Of a stretch of 64,000 bases of DNA, positions 54,701-62,770 are shown in pieces (the first letter of the stretch is position 1; every line of letters starts with the position of its first letter). Source of the stretch: Phocoena phocoena (lineage: Eukaryota; Chordata; Mammalia; Artiodactyla; Phocoenidae); assembly GCF_963924675.1 (NCBI RefSeq), contig NC_089223.1, positions 12,970,881 to 13,034,880 on the forward strand, written 5' to 3'. The position numbers and the translations under genes are program-made. Under the pieces are notes generated by a model. That model worked only from the letters and a program-made list of their open reading frames with translations. It was not told the DNA's origin and did no database searches.

Positions 54701-56612
54701 TTAACCATCACTAACTTGAAGATCCCTTTCAATTCTAAGAATATGTGAAAACATTAAGAAAATGCAGTAATTCCATTTTTAATAACATAATGAAAAGTTA
54801 AGGTAGAATAGGGTATAAAGAATACAAAGAACTTATATCTAAAAACTAAAAGGCAGAATTTGTTATATGTAATACCTCCACAACTTGCTATTCATCTTGA
54901 CTTATTTAATGGATAAATTTAATATTCACCTATTTTATGTCCACAGAAGCTCATGTACAAATTCTGATATCAGAAGAAATGCTCGGATATTAAAGGTAAA
55001 GTTTCAGAAGAACAGGAAATAAGATATTCTATCCCATCGGAGAAGAGTTCTCTGATAAGAAAAGGAGTAATTACAGGGGCAATGACTTCAGAGAAACTCA
55101 TGCTTCCAAAAGTCAAGTGGCAATACTTATTGTGAATACATCAATTATCATGGTATTATTTTTGTTGGCATTATCTAGTGCAAATAACTTGGGCTATAGT
55201 ATTAGATGGACCTGTGTTTGAAAATCAGCTGTACCTTGCTAGGGCTGTGAACTTGGAAAAAATACCTAAACTCTGTGTGCTTCCAACTATAAAATGAATA
55301 GTTAATCCAACTATAAAATAGAAACAATAATACATCCTGTGTTGACGTGCTAGAGAAATTAAATGAAATAGGGTCTGCAGACTATCCAATTCTGATAGCC
55401 TACAAATGCTATATAGTTGTTTTCTTCAGCTTCATTTTTATCTGAAATTTTAATAATCTAGCATAAAAATATAAATTTTAGACACTTAATATTTAGTATT
55501 TCCAGGGAACATGGCAAGCATCTAGAGGATGACTTACAACTTAACTGAAAACCACACACTTTTGTTTGTTTAATAATATTTCTAATTCTTCCTCACTGTC
55601 CTGAGTGCTAAGTAGCATGTGTTCATTGTGTTACCCGCCCAATTTGTAAATTTGCTCTTTCCTCTGATCAGACAGACCCCAGTTTTGTTCACGTACCCAC
55701 CCCTCTCTTATATGGTCACAAAGTCTCATGAAAACTGCTTCCATCCCCTACTTCAGAGGTGGACTAGATGATTCTAAGGTTCCTCCCACTCCCTTTGCCA
55801 ATGATTGGTTCAGAAATGGACACGTGACCCAATCTGAGCCAGTGAAACATGAGAGGTTTGCTGAGGTCTCCTGGAAAGTTTTTCCTCATTCTTCTGGGAA
55901 CACTTAAGGAAGCAGTGCTTTCTCCTCTAGCCTCTCAAAATTGCTTTTCAACACTGCGAGGCTGGAATTGCAGCAAACATATTGCTACCAGCTTCATGAT
56001 TTAGCCAACACACTGAGGAGGAAAAATGGATAAAGCCATCCTTTGAAACCTGGCCTACTTCTGGATTTTCAGTTATGTGGTACAATTCATTTCCTTGTTA
56101 TTTAAGCTATCTGAGTTTTGTTTTCTGTTACAGCAGCTCATCTTATCTACCATCCAAATATTATTGATATCTGAGTAAGGCCAGGCTAGTCCAATGGTCA
56201 AAAGTTTGACTTCAGTATTTCCTCCATTTCAGCTCTTTTGATAAAGCTTCATGTTGTGTTATTTTTATATGCCCCCTCTGTCAGGTTTGTGTCTTCACCT
56301 CAGTAGGAAATTTTCTGGGTCACAGAGCATTTATTTAACTTGCCTGAACTGCTGCTTCTCAGTGTAAAGCTACATGAGATTTTAAACCCTTTCTATTTTC
56401 CTTTCCCTGAGGAAAGACAAAAGGTTCTAGAAACATTTTCTCTACATATATTTCCATGAACTACATTTGTGCTACTTACTTGACTTGATTTCAGGCCAAT
56501 CAGATTGTTCTATTCTGTGGTCTTCATACTTTATGTCCAAATATGCAAATATATAACGAATAATTTCTGCTCTCCCCCTCATATTAAAATAAGTGAGTTT
56601 GTAGTTTGGCAT
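27970..56612 (-). CDS. HPGDS: HPGDS, complete coding region (5 exons, 199 residues)
   Basis: Haematopoietic prostaglandin D synthase, the sigma-class glutathione transferase that isomerises PGH2 to PGD2 in the cytosol of mast cells, eosinophils, megakaryocytes and Th2 cells, working as a dimer with glutathione. Coding segments on the minus strand, 5' to 3': 56612-56480, 49820-49728, 44363-44254, 39498-39400, 28134-27970. These sum to 600 nt, start at ATG (CACCATG context) and end at TAG. Key residues are kept: catalytic Y8, R14, W39, K43, K50, Q63-S64, metal-site D93/D96/D97, pocket residues M99, W104, Y152, C156, and C-terminal PQTKL. Introns 1 to 5 are repeat-rich, and exon 1 is not identified. 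The complete frame and kept active site argue for a working gene. Identity rests on recall of the human protein. Confidence 0.97.
28205..28660 (-). repeat. L1M 3' UTR remnant
   Basis: Antisense L1-like stretch with 'ttacagtacatgctcttttg' and 'ccatcattacttttccatct'. Lies at the 3' end of HPGDS intron 5. Confidence 0.5.
29062..29220 (-). repeat. L2 LINE 3' end, first half
   Basis: Contains 'caacaaatatttatggagta' 'cctactatgtgccctgtaca', the reversed L2 3' end. The same L2 resumes at 36766 after the L1 insertion. Confidence 0.8.
31097..31447 (+). pseudogene. L1 ORF1 remnant
   Basis: An open stretch with [20 protein letters not shown] and [20 protein letters not shown], the RRM-like part of L1 ORF1p, the RNA-binding chaperone of the L1 particle. 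Upstream coiled-coil sequence is broken by stops (for example a TGA near 31078), so no full ORF1 remains. Confidence 0.8.
31807..31922 (+). repeat. CHR-1-type SINE inside L1
   Basis: Head 'ggggacttccctgggattcc', tail gtggccaaaaaa. Perfect 16-base TSD (aaaagacaaaagtagt) at 31791-31806 and 31923-31938. Confidence 0.95.
32511..32719 (+). repeat. CHR-2-type SINE inside L1 ORF2
   Basis: Head 'gggcttccctggtggcgcag', A-rich tail. TSD aaaggctgttac / aaagactgttac at 32499-32510 and 32720-32731. Confidence 0.95.
33669..34057 (+). repeat. 5'-truncated L1 nested in the larger L1
   Basis: A 389-base L1 3' end ('ttctgacttacttaactctg' to 'ctccaataaaaattaattta'). It is flanked by a perfect 13-base TSD, ttaccagtactga, at 33656-33668 and 34058-34070. 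Removing it restores continuity of the host ORF2. Confidence 0.92.
36766..37082 (-). repeat. L2 LINE, second half
   Basis: Contains 'ttaagaggtgacatttaagc' 'taaggcttgaatgatga' and 'ggagcaagtgtaaaggctct', the L2 stretch that should follow the part at 29062-29220. Confidence 0.75.
37490..37804 (-). repeat. CHR-2 SINE, long form
   Basis: A ttatttatttatt tail, repeated cagtagttgcgg units, and reversed head 'accactggaccaccagggaa'. Sense to HPGDS, in intron 5. Confidence 0.9.
37965..38440. mobile_element. Tigger-family non-autonomous DNA transposon
   Basis: Ends are inverted: 'ggcttatgatggttcagctt' at the left and 'cccatcataagtcaatgaa' at the right. Interior 'tgctgggcagtggcagtgaa' and 'aggtgggctaggctaaccta' match a common mammalian Tigger-derived element as I recall it. 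Confidence 0.7.
38500..38551. repeat. (TG)26 microsatellite
   Basis: Uninterrupted TG dinucleotides, 52 bases, in HPGDS intron 5. Likely length-variable. Confidence 0.97.
38552..39399. other. End of HPGDS intron 5, no features
   Basis: No repeat family or gene recognised. A G-run (tgtgtgggggggtttgtg) lies near 38718. Confidence 0.5.
39400..39498 (-). CDS. HPGDS: HPGDS exon 5 (residues 113-145)
   Basis: Encodes [20 protein letters not shown] and [13 protein letters not shown], part of the all-helical C-terminal domain. Acceptor ctcttag, donor GTGAGT, 99 nt in phase 0 at both ends, so skipping would keep the frame but remove 33 residues. Confidence 0.96.
39499..42287. other. HPGDS intron 4, part without features
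   Basis: AT-rich. A C-run at 41498-41513 with MIR-like 'cagatgaggaaactgaaaca' directly after it is the only hint of an old repeat. No gene recognised. Confidence 0.5.
42288..42482 (-). repeat. MIR SINE
   Basis: Reads 'ccatttaatcctcccaacat' then 'caagcctggcagtctgactc' 'cagagcc', the reversed MIR. Confidence 0.8.
42818..42985 (+). repeat. MIR SINE
   Basis: Reads 'cagtggttaagaacatggag' 'tctgagccaga', then 'aagtaaccttaggtaagtta' and 'ttcttcatctggaaaatgag'. Confidence 0.85.
43441..43657 (-). repeat. CHR-2-type SINE, left arm of inverted pair
   Basis: Poly(T) followed by a reversed CHR-2 SINE. TSD tcaccacaaa at 43433-43442 and 43658-43667. Together with the copy at 43765 it forms an inverted pair. 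Confidence 0.93.
43765..43950 (+). repeat. CHR-2-type SINE, right arm of inverted pair
   Basis: Very well preserved head and body ('gggcttccctggtggcgcag', 'tgccgcggagcggctgggcc'), but the A-rich tail is missing. Short flanks ctatcta on both sides may be the TSD. Confidence 0.93.
44254..44363 (-). CDS. HPGDS: HPGDS exon 4 (residues 76-112)
   Basis: Encodes [20 protein letters not shown] and [17 protein letters not shown]. It holds D93, D96 and D97 at the dimer interface (Mg/Ca site) and pocket residues M99 and W104. Residue 101 is Arg here, where I recall Cys in human. Donor GTAATG. Confidence 0.96.
44410..44900 (-). repeat. L1M 3' UTR remnant
   Basis: Antisense L1-like sequence with 'aaacagtatccagtgaaggc' and 'ttaagtggaagtgccacaat'. 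Just upstream (in gene sense) of HPGDS exon 4, in intron 3. Confidence 0.5.
45029..46156 (+). mobile_element. 5'-truncated L1 (ORF2 tail and 3' UTR)
   Basis: About 1.1 kb of L1 starting in the ORF2 C-terminal region ([20 protein letters not shown] is readable) and ending in an A-rich tail. TSD taaaataggttgc at 45016-45028 and 46157-46169, perfect over 13 bases. In HPGDS intron 3, antisense to the gene. Confidence 0.92.
45653..45732. repeat. (TA)n(CA)n microsatellite in L1
   Basis: TA run directly joined to a CA run, about 80 bases, grown from the 'gtatatata' point in the L1 3' region. Confidence 0.95.
46512..46731 (-). repeat. CHR-2-type SINE
   Basis: Poly(T) then reversed SINE. TSD tctcagcttcctt and tctcagttccttt at 46499 and 46732. 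Confidence 0.92.
46782..46870 (-). repeat. L2 LINE fragment
   Basis: 'acagcagtgaacaaaggaga' followed by 'cctgcatggcacttacgact' resembles reversed L2 3' sequence. Confidence 0.6.
47161..47592 (+). repeat. 5'-truncated L1 3' end
   Basis: 'aagtcagacagagaaagaca' to 'gtgaattttatctcaattta', the same 3' region as the L1 at 45029, diverged. A SINE landed at its A-rich end. Confidence 0.85.
47602..47810 (+). repeat. CHR-2-type SINE
   Basis: Head 'gggcttccctggtggcgcag'. TSD aactctaca at 47593-47601 and 47811-47819. CpG-rich and little diverged from the copies at 43765 and 60783. Confidence 0.93.
47967..48160 (-). mobile_element. MER5A-like hAT element
   Basis: 'ccagagattctctaagtgag' 'ttccatggaccagctgcat' through 'catcacctgggaaattggta' to 'gagaaacactgct', matching the short MER5 family. 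It is nearly palindromic at its ends. Confidence 0.8.
48283..48495 (-). repeat. CHR-1/Bov-tA-like SINE
   Basis: 'tttatttggctctgctgggt' start and reversed head 'ccactggaccacaaaggaag' 'tccc'. An internal T-run (48355) looks like a later expansion. Confidence 0.85.
48647..48949 (+). repeat. CHR-2 SINE, long form
   Basis: Head 'gggcttcctgggtggcgcag', tail 'aaataaataaattaattaat'. Perfect 16-base TSD aagataaccatgtctc at 48631-48646 and 48950-48965. Confidence 0.95.
48966..49727. other. HPGDS intron 3, part without features
   Basis: No repeat or gene recognised in the stretch next to the exon 3 donor. Confidence 0.5.
49728..49820 (-). CDS. HPGDS: HPGDS exon 3 (residues 45-75)
   Basis: Encodes [20 protein letters not shown] and [12 protein letters not shown]52 is the cis-proline of the thioredoxin-like fold, and Q63-S64 bind the glutathione gamma-glutamyl group. 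Residue 60 is Asn; human Thr is recalled. It is 93 nt; donor GTAATA, phase 1. Confidence 0.96.
50017..50301 (+). repeat. 5'-truncated L1 3' end
   Basis: 'gaaacagactcacagacata' to 'gcgactatacctcaattttt'. TSD agagttgttagaa at 50004-50016 and 50302-50314, perfect over 13 bases. In HPGDS intron 2. Confidence 0.9.
50302..51084. other. HPGDS intron 2, part without features
   Basis: Strongly AT-rich, nothing recognised. Confidence 0.5.
51085..51182 (-). repeat. L2 LINE fragment
   Basis: 'gtgtgccaagtactattcca' then 'atactgcagtgagcaaaaca', reversed L2 3' end. Confidence 0.65.
51245..51440 (-). repeat. MIR SINE
   Basis: 'gtgctaggcattgtactaaa', 'acaacaaccctatgaagtag' and 'tcattttataaatgaggaaa' in reversed MIR order. 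Confidence 0.85.
51762..52070 (-). repeat. CHR-2 SINE, long form
   Basis: A ttaattaattaatt tail, GC-rich body, and reversed head 'accactgcaccaccagggaa'. Flanked by aaagagcatattttaa and aaagggcatattttaa, a one-mismatch TSD. Confidence 0.92.
52080..54249. other. HPGDS intron 2, unclassified
   Basis: No gene recognised. 53040-53350 (T-rich, with 'gagatgttggacctcctaaa') reads like an old interspersed repeat whose family I could not name. A short ORF pair at 53593-53866 lacks recognisable similarity. Confidence 0.4.
54250..54660 (+). repeat. Possible old LTR-like repeat
   Basis: 'catgaccatgtgactaattt' 'cttgccaaacagatata' and a 'tttatcctctttaagccatt' end resemble a common mammalian LTR whose 3' end reads tctttaagcca. 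Family not certain. Confidence 0.4.
55185..55375 (+). repeat. MIR SINE
   Basis: 'gtattagatggacctgtgtt' 'tgaaaatcag' with the following ttccaactataaaatgaata block, diverged. A short 'aatccaactataaaata' repeat occurs inside. Confidence 0.65.
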
Positions 56613-56621
56613 GGTGCGATT
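56480..56621 (-). CDS. HPGDS: HPGDS exon 2 (start codon, residues 1-44)
   Basis: Acceptor cttccag, nine 5' UTR bases, then ATG at 56612-56610. Encodes [40 protein letters not shown] and EIKS. It supplies Y8 (activates the glutathione thiol), R14, W39 and K43. Donor GTAAGT, phase 1. Confidence 0.97.
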
Positions 56622-57529
56622 CTGGAAGGAGAAAAATAGAGGAATTATTTTAACAGCCCTCTAGAGATGTTTCAACATTTTTCTTGGAGGACTTTTTGAA
56701 AACTTTCTGGCATCTTCTGAGATAACCAGAGATATTAGAAGATATTTCAAAACCAGAATTATAAATCACGACCCCAATAACATATGGAGAAAACTTGATA
56801 GAAATAAAATCTTGACTCTCTTTAAGAACTAGATGGAATATTCCAGTGAAATAATCAAATTCCAGTTTTATTTGTAAAAAGACATCGGAGTAATAGGGTA
56901 TCTATATACCAAACTTCAGAGAATGGAGTAAAAGACTTTGCATTTTAAGAATTTTTTGTCCTGCCTTTAGACACATAATGAATGGTGTCGACATTTGGTT
57001 CGTTGTTTGCTTTGGTGACACAGCTGAGTTTGTGAGGACAGCTGGGTAAGGATTGCAAGAGCAGGGTACACACACAAGGCATGTAAAACCAGCCATGTCA
57101 ACCTGTCATCTCCTCTCTTCCCTCCCCTGTTGCTTTTCCCTCAGGGAATCCAAAAGACTTGAGGAAATATTTCTCTCTTCTTTTGCTGCATCCATGCTTC
57201 TGGGTTTTATGGTGTTGCTTACACATACAAATATACCCCATCTTGGGGACCTCTGCTGGGATGGGACAATGGTAGGCATACTTCTTTATTCTCTTTATAG
57301 AGGAGCGAGGAAGAAAGAAAGCAAACATTTCTTACGTTTTACAAAGTTTGCTAAAGCCGGCTATATTGGTTAGATAGAGGTCATTATAATTTTGTGAGTT
57401 CGTGATTTGTACTATTTCATTTCCATTGTTTATAAGCTTTACAGTTAATGATTTTAAGCACTAATAGTAGAATGTATTATAATCTTATAATGATTAGGCA
57501 ACTGAGAAAGAAATATTTTCATTTGAAGT

Positions 57530-57690
57530 TCAGTTCTTCCACTTAGTTTCTGTATAACTTTGGGCTAGTCAACAAAATCTCTCTGAATTTCAGAGTCCAC
57601 TTTTTATAAATAGAGATACTAATATGGATTTGGGGTTTTAATGAGGTAACACATGCGAAGCATTTAGCAGAATGCTAAACACTTAATTAT
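57530..57690 (+). repeat. MIR SINE
   Basis: 'tgtataactttgggctagtc' core with 'atttagcagaatgctaaaca' tail, diverged. Upstream of HPGDS exon 2. Confidence 0.7.
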
Positions 57691-57889
57691 TAGCTGTTAA
57701 TAACTTTGAATTCATTCTATAGTCAAGAATCAACACCACGATTACATCACACTAAAAATTAATAATTATAGTAATTCAATAAAAATCATAAATAACACTT
57801 ATTTAAAGAGGTGAGATTAAATACTTTATTCTCTACTAAGGAAGTCTTTCAGAGATATTAACAGAATATTAGATTAAAAGTTGAGCTCA

Positions 57890-58203
57890 GGGCTTCCCTG
57901 GTGGCACAGTGGATAAGAATCCGCCCGCCAATGCAGGGGACACGGGTTCGAGCCCTGGTCCGGGAAGATCCCACATGTCGCAGAGCAACTAAGCGCGTGC
58001 ACCACAACTACTGAGCCTGCGCTCTAGAGCCCGTGAGCCACACCTACTGAGCCTGCATGCCGCAACCACTGAAGTCCGTGCTCCGCAACAAGAGAAGCCA
58101 CCGCGATTAGAAGGCCACGCACAGCAACAAAGAGTAGCCCCCACTCGCCGCAACTAAAGCCCGCGCAGCAATACGTAAATAAAATAAATTTCTTTAAAAA
58201 AAA
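57890..58203 (+). repeat. CHR-2 SINE, long form
   Basis: Head 'gggcttccctggtggcacag', several actactgagcctg units, A-rich tail. Perfect TSD aaaagttgagctca at 57876-57889 and 58204-58217. Confidence 0.95.
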
Positions 58204-58217
58204 AAAAGTTGAGCTCA

Positions 58218-59308
58218 AGTTGCAAAACAAAATCCATCTGAAGTCACATGACATAAAAGATCAAACACAAATCATAAAAATCTAGATTGCTAAGCTCATA
58301 TCTCAAGTACATGTGTATCTCAAGTGTCTGTGGAAAGGACGACCAGAAATAACCGATTGCCTATCTAGACCCCCTCAGGATCCAGGAAATGATGGTGATG
58401 GTGATTCCTAGAGAATCCGTTTCTCTGGACCCGGGTTTTCCATGTGTAGATATTGTGGACCGGGTGCTCCTTGTTAGAGACAGAGTCACCCTAACATTCC
58501 ACGTCCTGTCCACTTCCATTAGCTAGTCTTGTCACCACCCAAGTGAACTGTGACACATGCCACACATCAGTACGTGAGGGGATGTTCTCTGTCGAGAATT
58601 CACTAGAGTAAACTAACGAAAATTCCAAGATTTATGGCCCCAAATTCCTTTGAAGGAGAAATATGTATATAGGAAATTCACATCTGGGGCACTAAATGAA
58701 GTGCCCATCAGAACAATGAGACTGTTTTCCAAGTTTCTTGGAAATGCTGAGCTTAGAGATAGTGGGAAAGATGTGAGAACACAAAAATAGTCAATAAAAA
58801 GTGTAAAGTAATAAGTTTCCTTCAGAAAAAAAACATTTTACAGAATCAGAATAAAGGGAACACTCTTATGTAGGAAATAAAAAACGTAATTGTTACTGTT
58901 CCTTGGTCTATTTTAAAGATTGAAAGAACAAAAATAGCTTTCAGAGTGGAAGTGTCCTTCTGAGTTGGAGTTTTTATTTGAAAAGCATTTTACGCAATTT
59001 TTTAATTGAGTTTTTTAAGTTGTCAGTGCTTCCAAAGAAATTATGTATTTCTTATCAATATTACGTGTGTACATAGATTCATATATGTCCATAGGATCAA
59101 CATTAAACATTAAACATAACTTTTCCCATTTGGTCAAATACCACATAATTCTGCATGAAAATGAAGGGGTTGTTGCTTGTTGTTAATTTGCAAAAGCATG
59201 CTATTTTATATTGTATTTCATTCAGGTAAAGGAGACATTTAAAAATTCCTAGCCCAGGCTGGTAGCTGTCTATATTTCTCTGCAAATAGATCTTTAAATC
59301 TAAGATTT
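58218..59308. other. HPGDS upstream/intron 1, no recognised gene
   Basis: Non-repetitive as far as I can tell. The sequence 58370-58600 is less AT-rich than its surroundings. HPGDS exon 1 could lie here or further upstream, but no sign identifies it. Confidence 0.4.
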
Positions 59309-59388
59309 ACCACAGGCCGATGCTTATCTGTCCTTATCTTATCTTATCTACCACAGGCCAGATGCTTACATCTGGCAAATGCTTATCT
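59309..59388 (-). promoter_or_regulatory. GATA/RUNX/E-box cluster upstream of HPGDS exon 2
   Basis: Read on the HPGDS strand there are five AGATAA motifs within 65 bases (plus-strand TTATCT at 59324, 59334, 59339, 59344, 59383), three of them overlapping in tandem. Two TGTGGT RUNX cores lie at 59309-59314 and 59350-59355. Two CAGATG/CATCTG E-boxes lie at 59359 and 59369. A segment around the RUNX core is duplicated about 40 bases apart. HPGDS is a GATA-dependent type of gene (mast cell, megakaryocyte), so an enhancer role is plausible, but nothing here proves it. Confidence 0.45.
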
Positions 59389-59924
59389 TTCCTTCAAGAA
59401 CATCCTTCAACTGTCATAAATGATTAATGAAGCTGTACTTACACACAGTTCTGTAGGTACTTGCATAATCATATTTTCTACTGAGCAAAAGTCTGGCTTC
59501 TTGACTTTTAAAGGTAGAAAACTCCAAACTTGAAGACTTTTGTCTTTTTAGGATATAAGTGCACATGGTATAACACACAAAAAAATAAGTACTAAAGGTA
59601 AACACTGTTGGAAACATTTACTGACTCTAAAGATCCTATATTTTATAAGCTTTCGCATGAAAACTACCAGGAGGAATATTCCATGTAAATGTTTCAATGG
59701 CCAATCAAAGCATAAGGAAATTTACAGCAAAGTCTAAAGACAAGTACAAGAACATATTTTGTCCCTCATAGCATTTAGCAGTATATCTGTTAACAGTAAA
59801 TCTCACTTTGCTAAAGCCTTTTTTTCATAAGGATCATGAACTACAAGGATGAAGTTAAAACATATCCCTACCCCCGCCAAGGGATGCAGTGAGGATCAAG
59901 CTTAGGGTAGAGCAGGTGATGAAA

Positions 59925-60080
59925 AGGAATGACCAGTTCTGGAGGTACCCCTGCCACTTATTACCTGAGTGGCCTTGGGCAGGTCACTTGTTCCTGGCTT
60001 TACTTTCCTCACCTGTAAGATGGTAACGAAAATATTGTGTGTAAAGTACCAATACAGTGCTCCGTACTCTGTGATTTGAT
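59925..60080 (+). repeat. MIR SINE
   Basis: 'gccacttattacctgagtgg' 'ccttgggcaggtcacttgtt' and 'cacctgtaagatggtaacga'. Confidence 0.85.
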
Positions 60081-60782
60081 TGGACTCAAGATCTTGTTCT
60101 TTGATAAACCTATTCTGCTGTAGGGACATAAAGAGTGAAAATTACATACAAAGAAGATATAAAGTTAGACTTAAGAGCAAGATAAACGTTGCCTGGACCA
60201 GATGAACAGAAACAAAATACAGTGAGCAGGACACGGCATTCTGAGAGAGGCATTGGGCAGCCAGGAGCTTAGCTTCTTCAGAATAAAGGGGAATAAAACC
60301 CCTCCACACAAGATGACGGGTTGGAGGGTCATACTGCTTGAAACTAGAGCCTGGCAGGCTTTTATATAAAATGTGTGAAATGTCAAATTGCAAAACTCTA
60401 GCAAAACTGATAAGGAGGAAAATATATGAAAAGTCACAGACAGTTAAAATTCCAAATAAAAAGGGGTCATAATAGCAGATAAAATACATTAAAAATCATA
60501 AGCTAACACTACAAATAACTATCACTGACTCTGAACACTTAAATGGAAACACATAAACTAACGCAATCAAATCAAAAAGAAACTGAAACCCTGCATTTAA
60601 CAAGGAGTAAAGAAACAGAATTGGTAATTAGTCACATCCATGAATGACACCAGGCCCAGATGATTTTACAGGTGAATTTTACTTAATCCTCAGGGGAAAG
60701 ATAATCCTTATCTTTTTACAAGTAGTTTCAAAGAATAGAAAAACGGGAAAAGTGCAAAGATGTTAAAAGAGGAAAATTATAG

Positions 60783-60982
60783 GGCTTCCCTGGTGACGCA
60801 GTGGTTGAGAGTCCGCCTGCCGATGCAGGGGACACGGGTTCGTGCCCCGGTCCGGGAAGATCCCACATGCCGCGGAGCGGCTGGGCCCGTGAGCCATGGC
60901 CGCTGGGCCTGCGCGTCCGGAGCCTGTGCTCCGCAACGGGAGAGGCCACAACAGTGAGAGGCCCGTGTACCGCAAAAAAAAA
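60783..60982 (+). repeat. CHR-2-type SINE in L1
   Basis: Near-consensus copy with an A-tail. Perfect TSD aaaagaggaaaattatag at 60765-60782 and 60983-61000. Confidence 0.96.
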
Positions 60983-61079
60983 AAAAGAGGAAAATTATAG
61001 ACTAAGCTCACTTATAAACATCCTAAATAACTTATTAGCTATTCAAATTTAGTAGTGTATAAAAAGATATTAAATATAA

Positions 61080-61483
61080 TGTGGGGCTGCACCCTGTAGG
61101 CCTGCAAGCCTTGTAGTTACCCAGCCTCTACAAGACCAAAGAAAGAGCCCGGGGTCAGTGACAGAAACATCAATGGTTATTGAATAGAGGATCTTACAGG
61201 TCTCAAGCGAAAGGTCCTGGAGAAACATCCCTCCGTGTAATGCAGACGGCAACAGGACATAGCAACCATCTTTGCTGCAGAGAAGGAGGCTACCATTTAT
61301 AGGGGGGAATTGACAACAGGTGAGCTCATCAGTTACCACGGAAACCAGCGGCGGGGCGGTGGGCAAGCACCTGGAGAGTTTCTGATTAAGCCGTATAATT
61401 AAGAGAACTGGGTAGTCATGTGAGGGAAGCGGGGCCTGGTCGAGATGGGGATGTACAAAGATCTTGAGTGGCTTGACCATACA
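61080..61483 (-). mobile_element. Solo retroviral LTR
   Basis: On the minus strand it starts TGTATGGTC and ends GCCCCACA, with TATAAA at 61301-61296 and 'gtcactgaccccgggctc' nearer the 3' end, the layout of a retroviral LTR of about 404 bases. It interrupts the old L1, whose sequence joins across it. No gag, pol or env sequence and no second LTR are present. A clean TSD was not found, so borders may be off by a few bases. It points the same way as HPGDS. Confidence 0.75.
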
Positions 61484-62633
61484 TGTCATGACAAGATGAG
61501 GCTTATCCCAGGAATGCAAGATGTTTCAACACCAAGACATTCATCTGTATAATACACCACCTCAATAGATTCAAAGGGAAAAACTCTAAGCCATACTGTC
61601 TTCTCAACAGATGCTAAATAAATGCTTAATTAATAAGCATAAACTTAATCACTCATTTGTGATCAAAATTCTCAAAAAAACAAAGACAAACAAAAAACCC
61701 AAAGCTCTTAGTAAACTGGGAGTAAAAGAAAACTTCCTTCATCTAACAGAGTCTCTACAAAAAACAGAGCAAACGTCATACATAATGGGGAACAAAATGG
61801 AAGCGTTTTCTTTAATGTGAGGGATAACCAGAAACCCCTCTTACCCCTACTTAACATGGTCCTGGATGGCCTGGCTAATTCAAGATTAGACAACAACAAA
61901 TAACGCACGCAAGGAGTGGAAAGGAAGAGACAAAACTGTCCTTATTTGCAATAAAAATGATTGTCTATATTCAAAATCCAAGAGACTCTACAGATAAATC
62001 TGATCCTAAATTTCAAATGGAAATGCTAAGGACTAAAGTAGCCAAGAAAAATTAAGAGAACAGAAAGAGAAGACCTGACCTACCAGATAGCAAGGCGTAT
62101 ATAAAGCCACATAATTACGGTCATGTGATGTTTGTTCAGGACTAGATATAGGGAGGTGCATGAAATCTCGAAACAGAACCTCAGATATACGACAGACAAG
62201 ATATTACAGTGGGGGCATAGAGGGCCTAGACTTAAATGGTTTGGAGACAAAAGAGGAAAAATATACATAATGAGACCTTGAATTCCCATAATACATAGAA
62301 ATAATACCCAGGTGGATTATAGACCTGAATATGATTTAATTGGCCTATGCAAATTCCAGTGTCACGCTGGTCTCTTACTTCCTGTTAGCTTCATTTCTGA
62401 GCCCTGCCACTGTCATTCTGTGTTAGGAATCCCATGTAGGGGAAGCTGTGTCTATTTCCTGAAATGATATAGAAACAAGAAGGAAAAAGTTTGATCGTGC
62501 TTAAGGATCTCCTTTACATCTAAAAATTAACCACTGTTTTACTCCCATTCCAAAGCAAACCATGTGAAGTTCCTGATTCAGCAGATAAATAAAAAGCTGA
62601 CTTAGACTTCTTTTTGAAAAATAAGATATAGGG

Positions 62634-62770
62634 AATTCCCCGGTGGTCCAGTGGTTAGGGCTCTGCACTTCCACTGTAGGGGGCATGGGTTCGATCCCTG
62701 GTTGGGGAACTAAGATCCCACAAGCTGCGTGGCACGGCCAAAAAATAAATAAATAAAATAAATCATTAAA
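62634..62770 (+). repeat. CHR-1-type SINE
   Basis: Head 'gggaattccccggtggtcca' 'gtggttagggctctgc', ending ggcacggccaaaaaataaat. Confidence 0.9.

Larger units (their letters stand above)
60580..62335 (+). mobile_element. Old L1 ORF2 remnant, split by a SINE and an LTR
   Basis: L1 ORF2 sequence in plus orientation: 'aggcccagatgattttacag' 'gtgaatttta', 'cttatcccaggaatgcaaga', and 'acataatggggaacaaaatg'. It is interrupted by a SINE at 60783 and an LTR at 61080. More decayed than the L1 at 29221. Confidence 0.8.

Noticed and set aside
57053..57373. 106-residue plus-strand open frame upstream of HPGDS exon 2
   Set aside because: No recognisable domain or coding-like pattern, and the antisense frame is also open. 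Likely chance.
60142..60489. 115-residue minus-strand open frame rich in Phe and Leu
   Set aside because: Hydrophobic composition comes from AT-rich DNA; no start context, splice signals or family match were seen.
61070..61519. 149-residue open frame on the minus strand
   Set aside because: It covers the solo LTR almost exactly and spans both borders. LTRs without stops often give such frames, and the translation shows no protein family.
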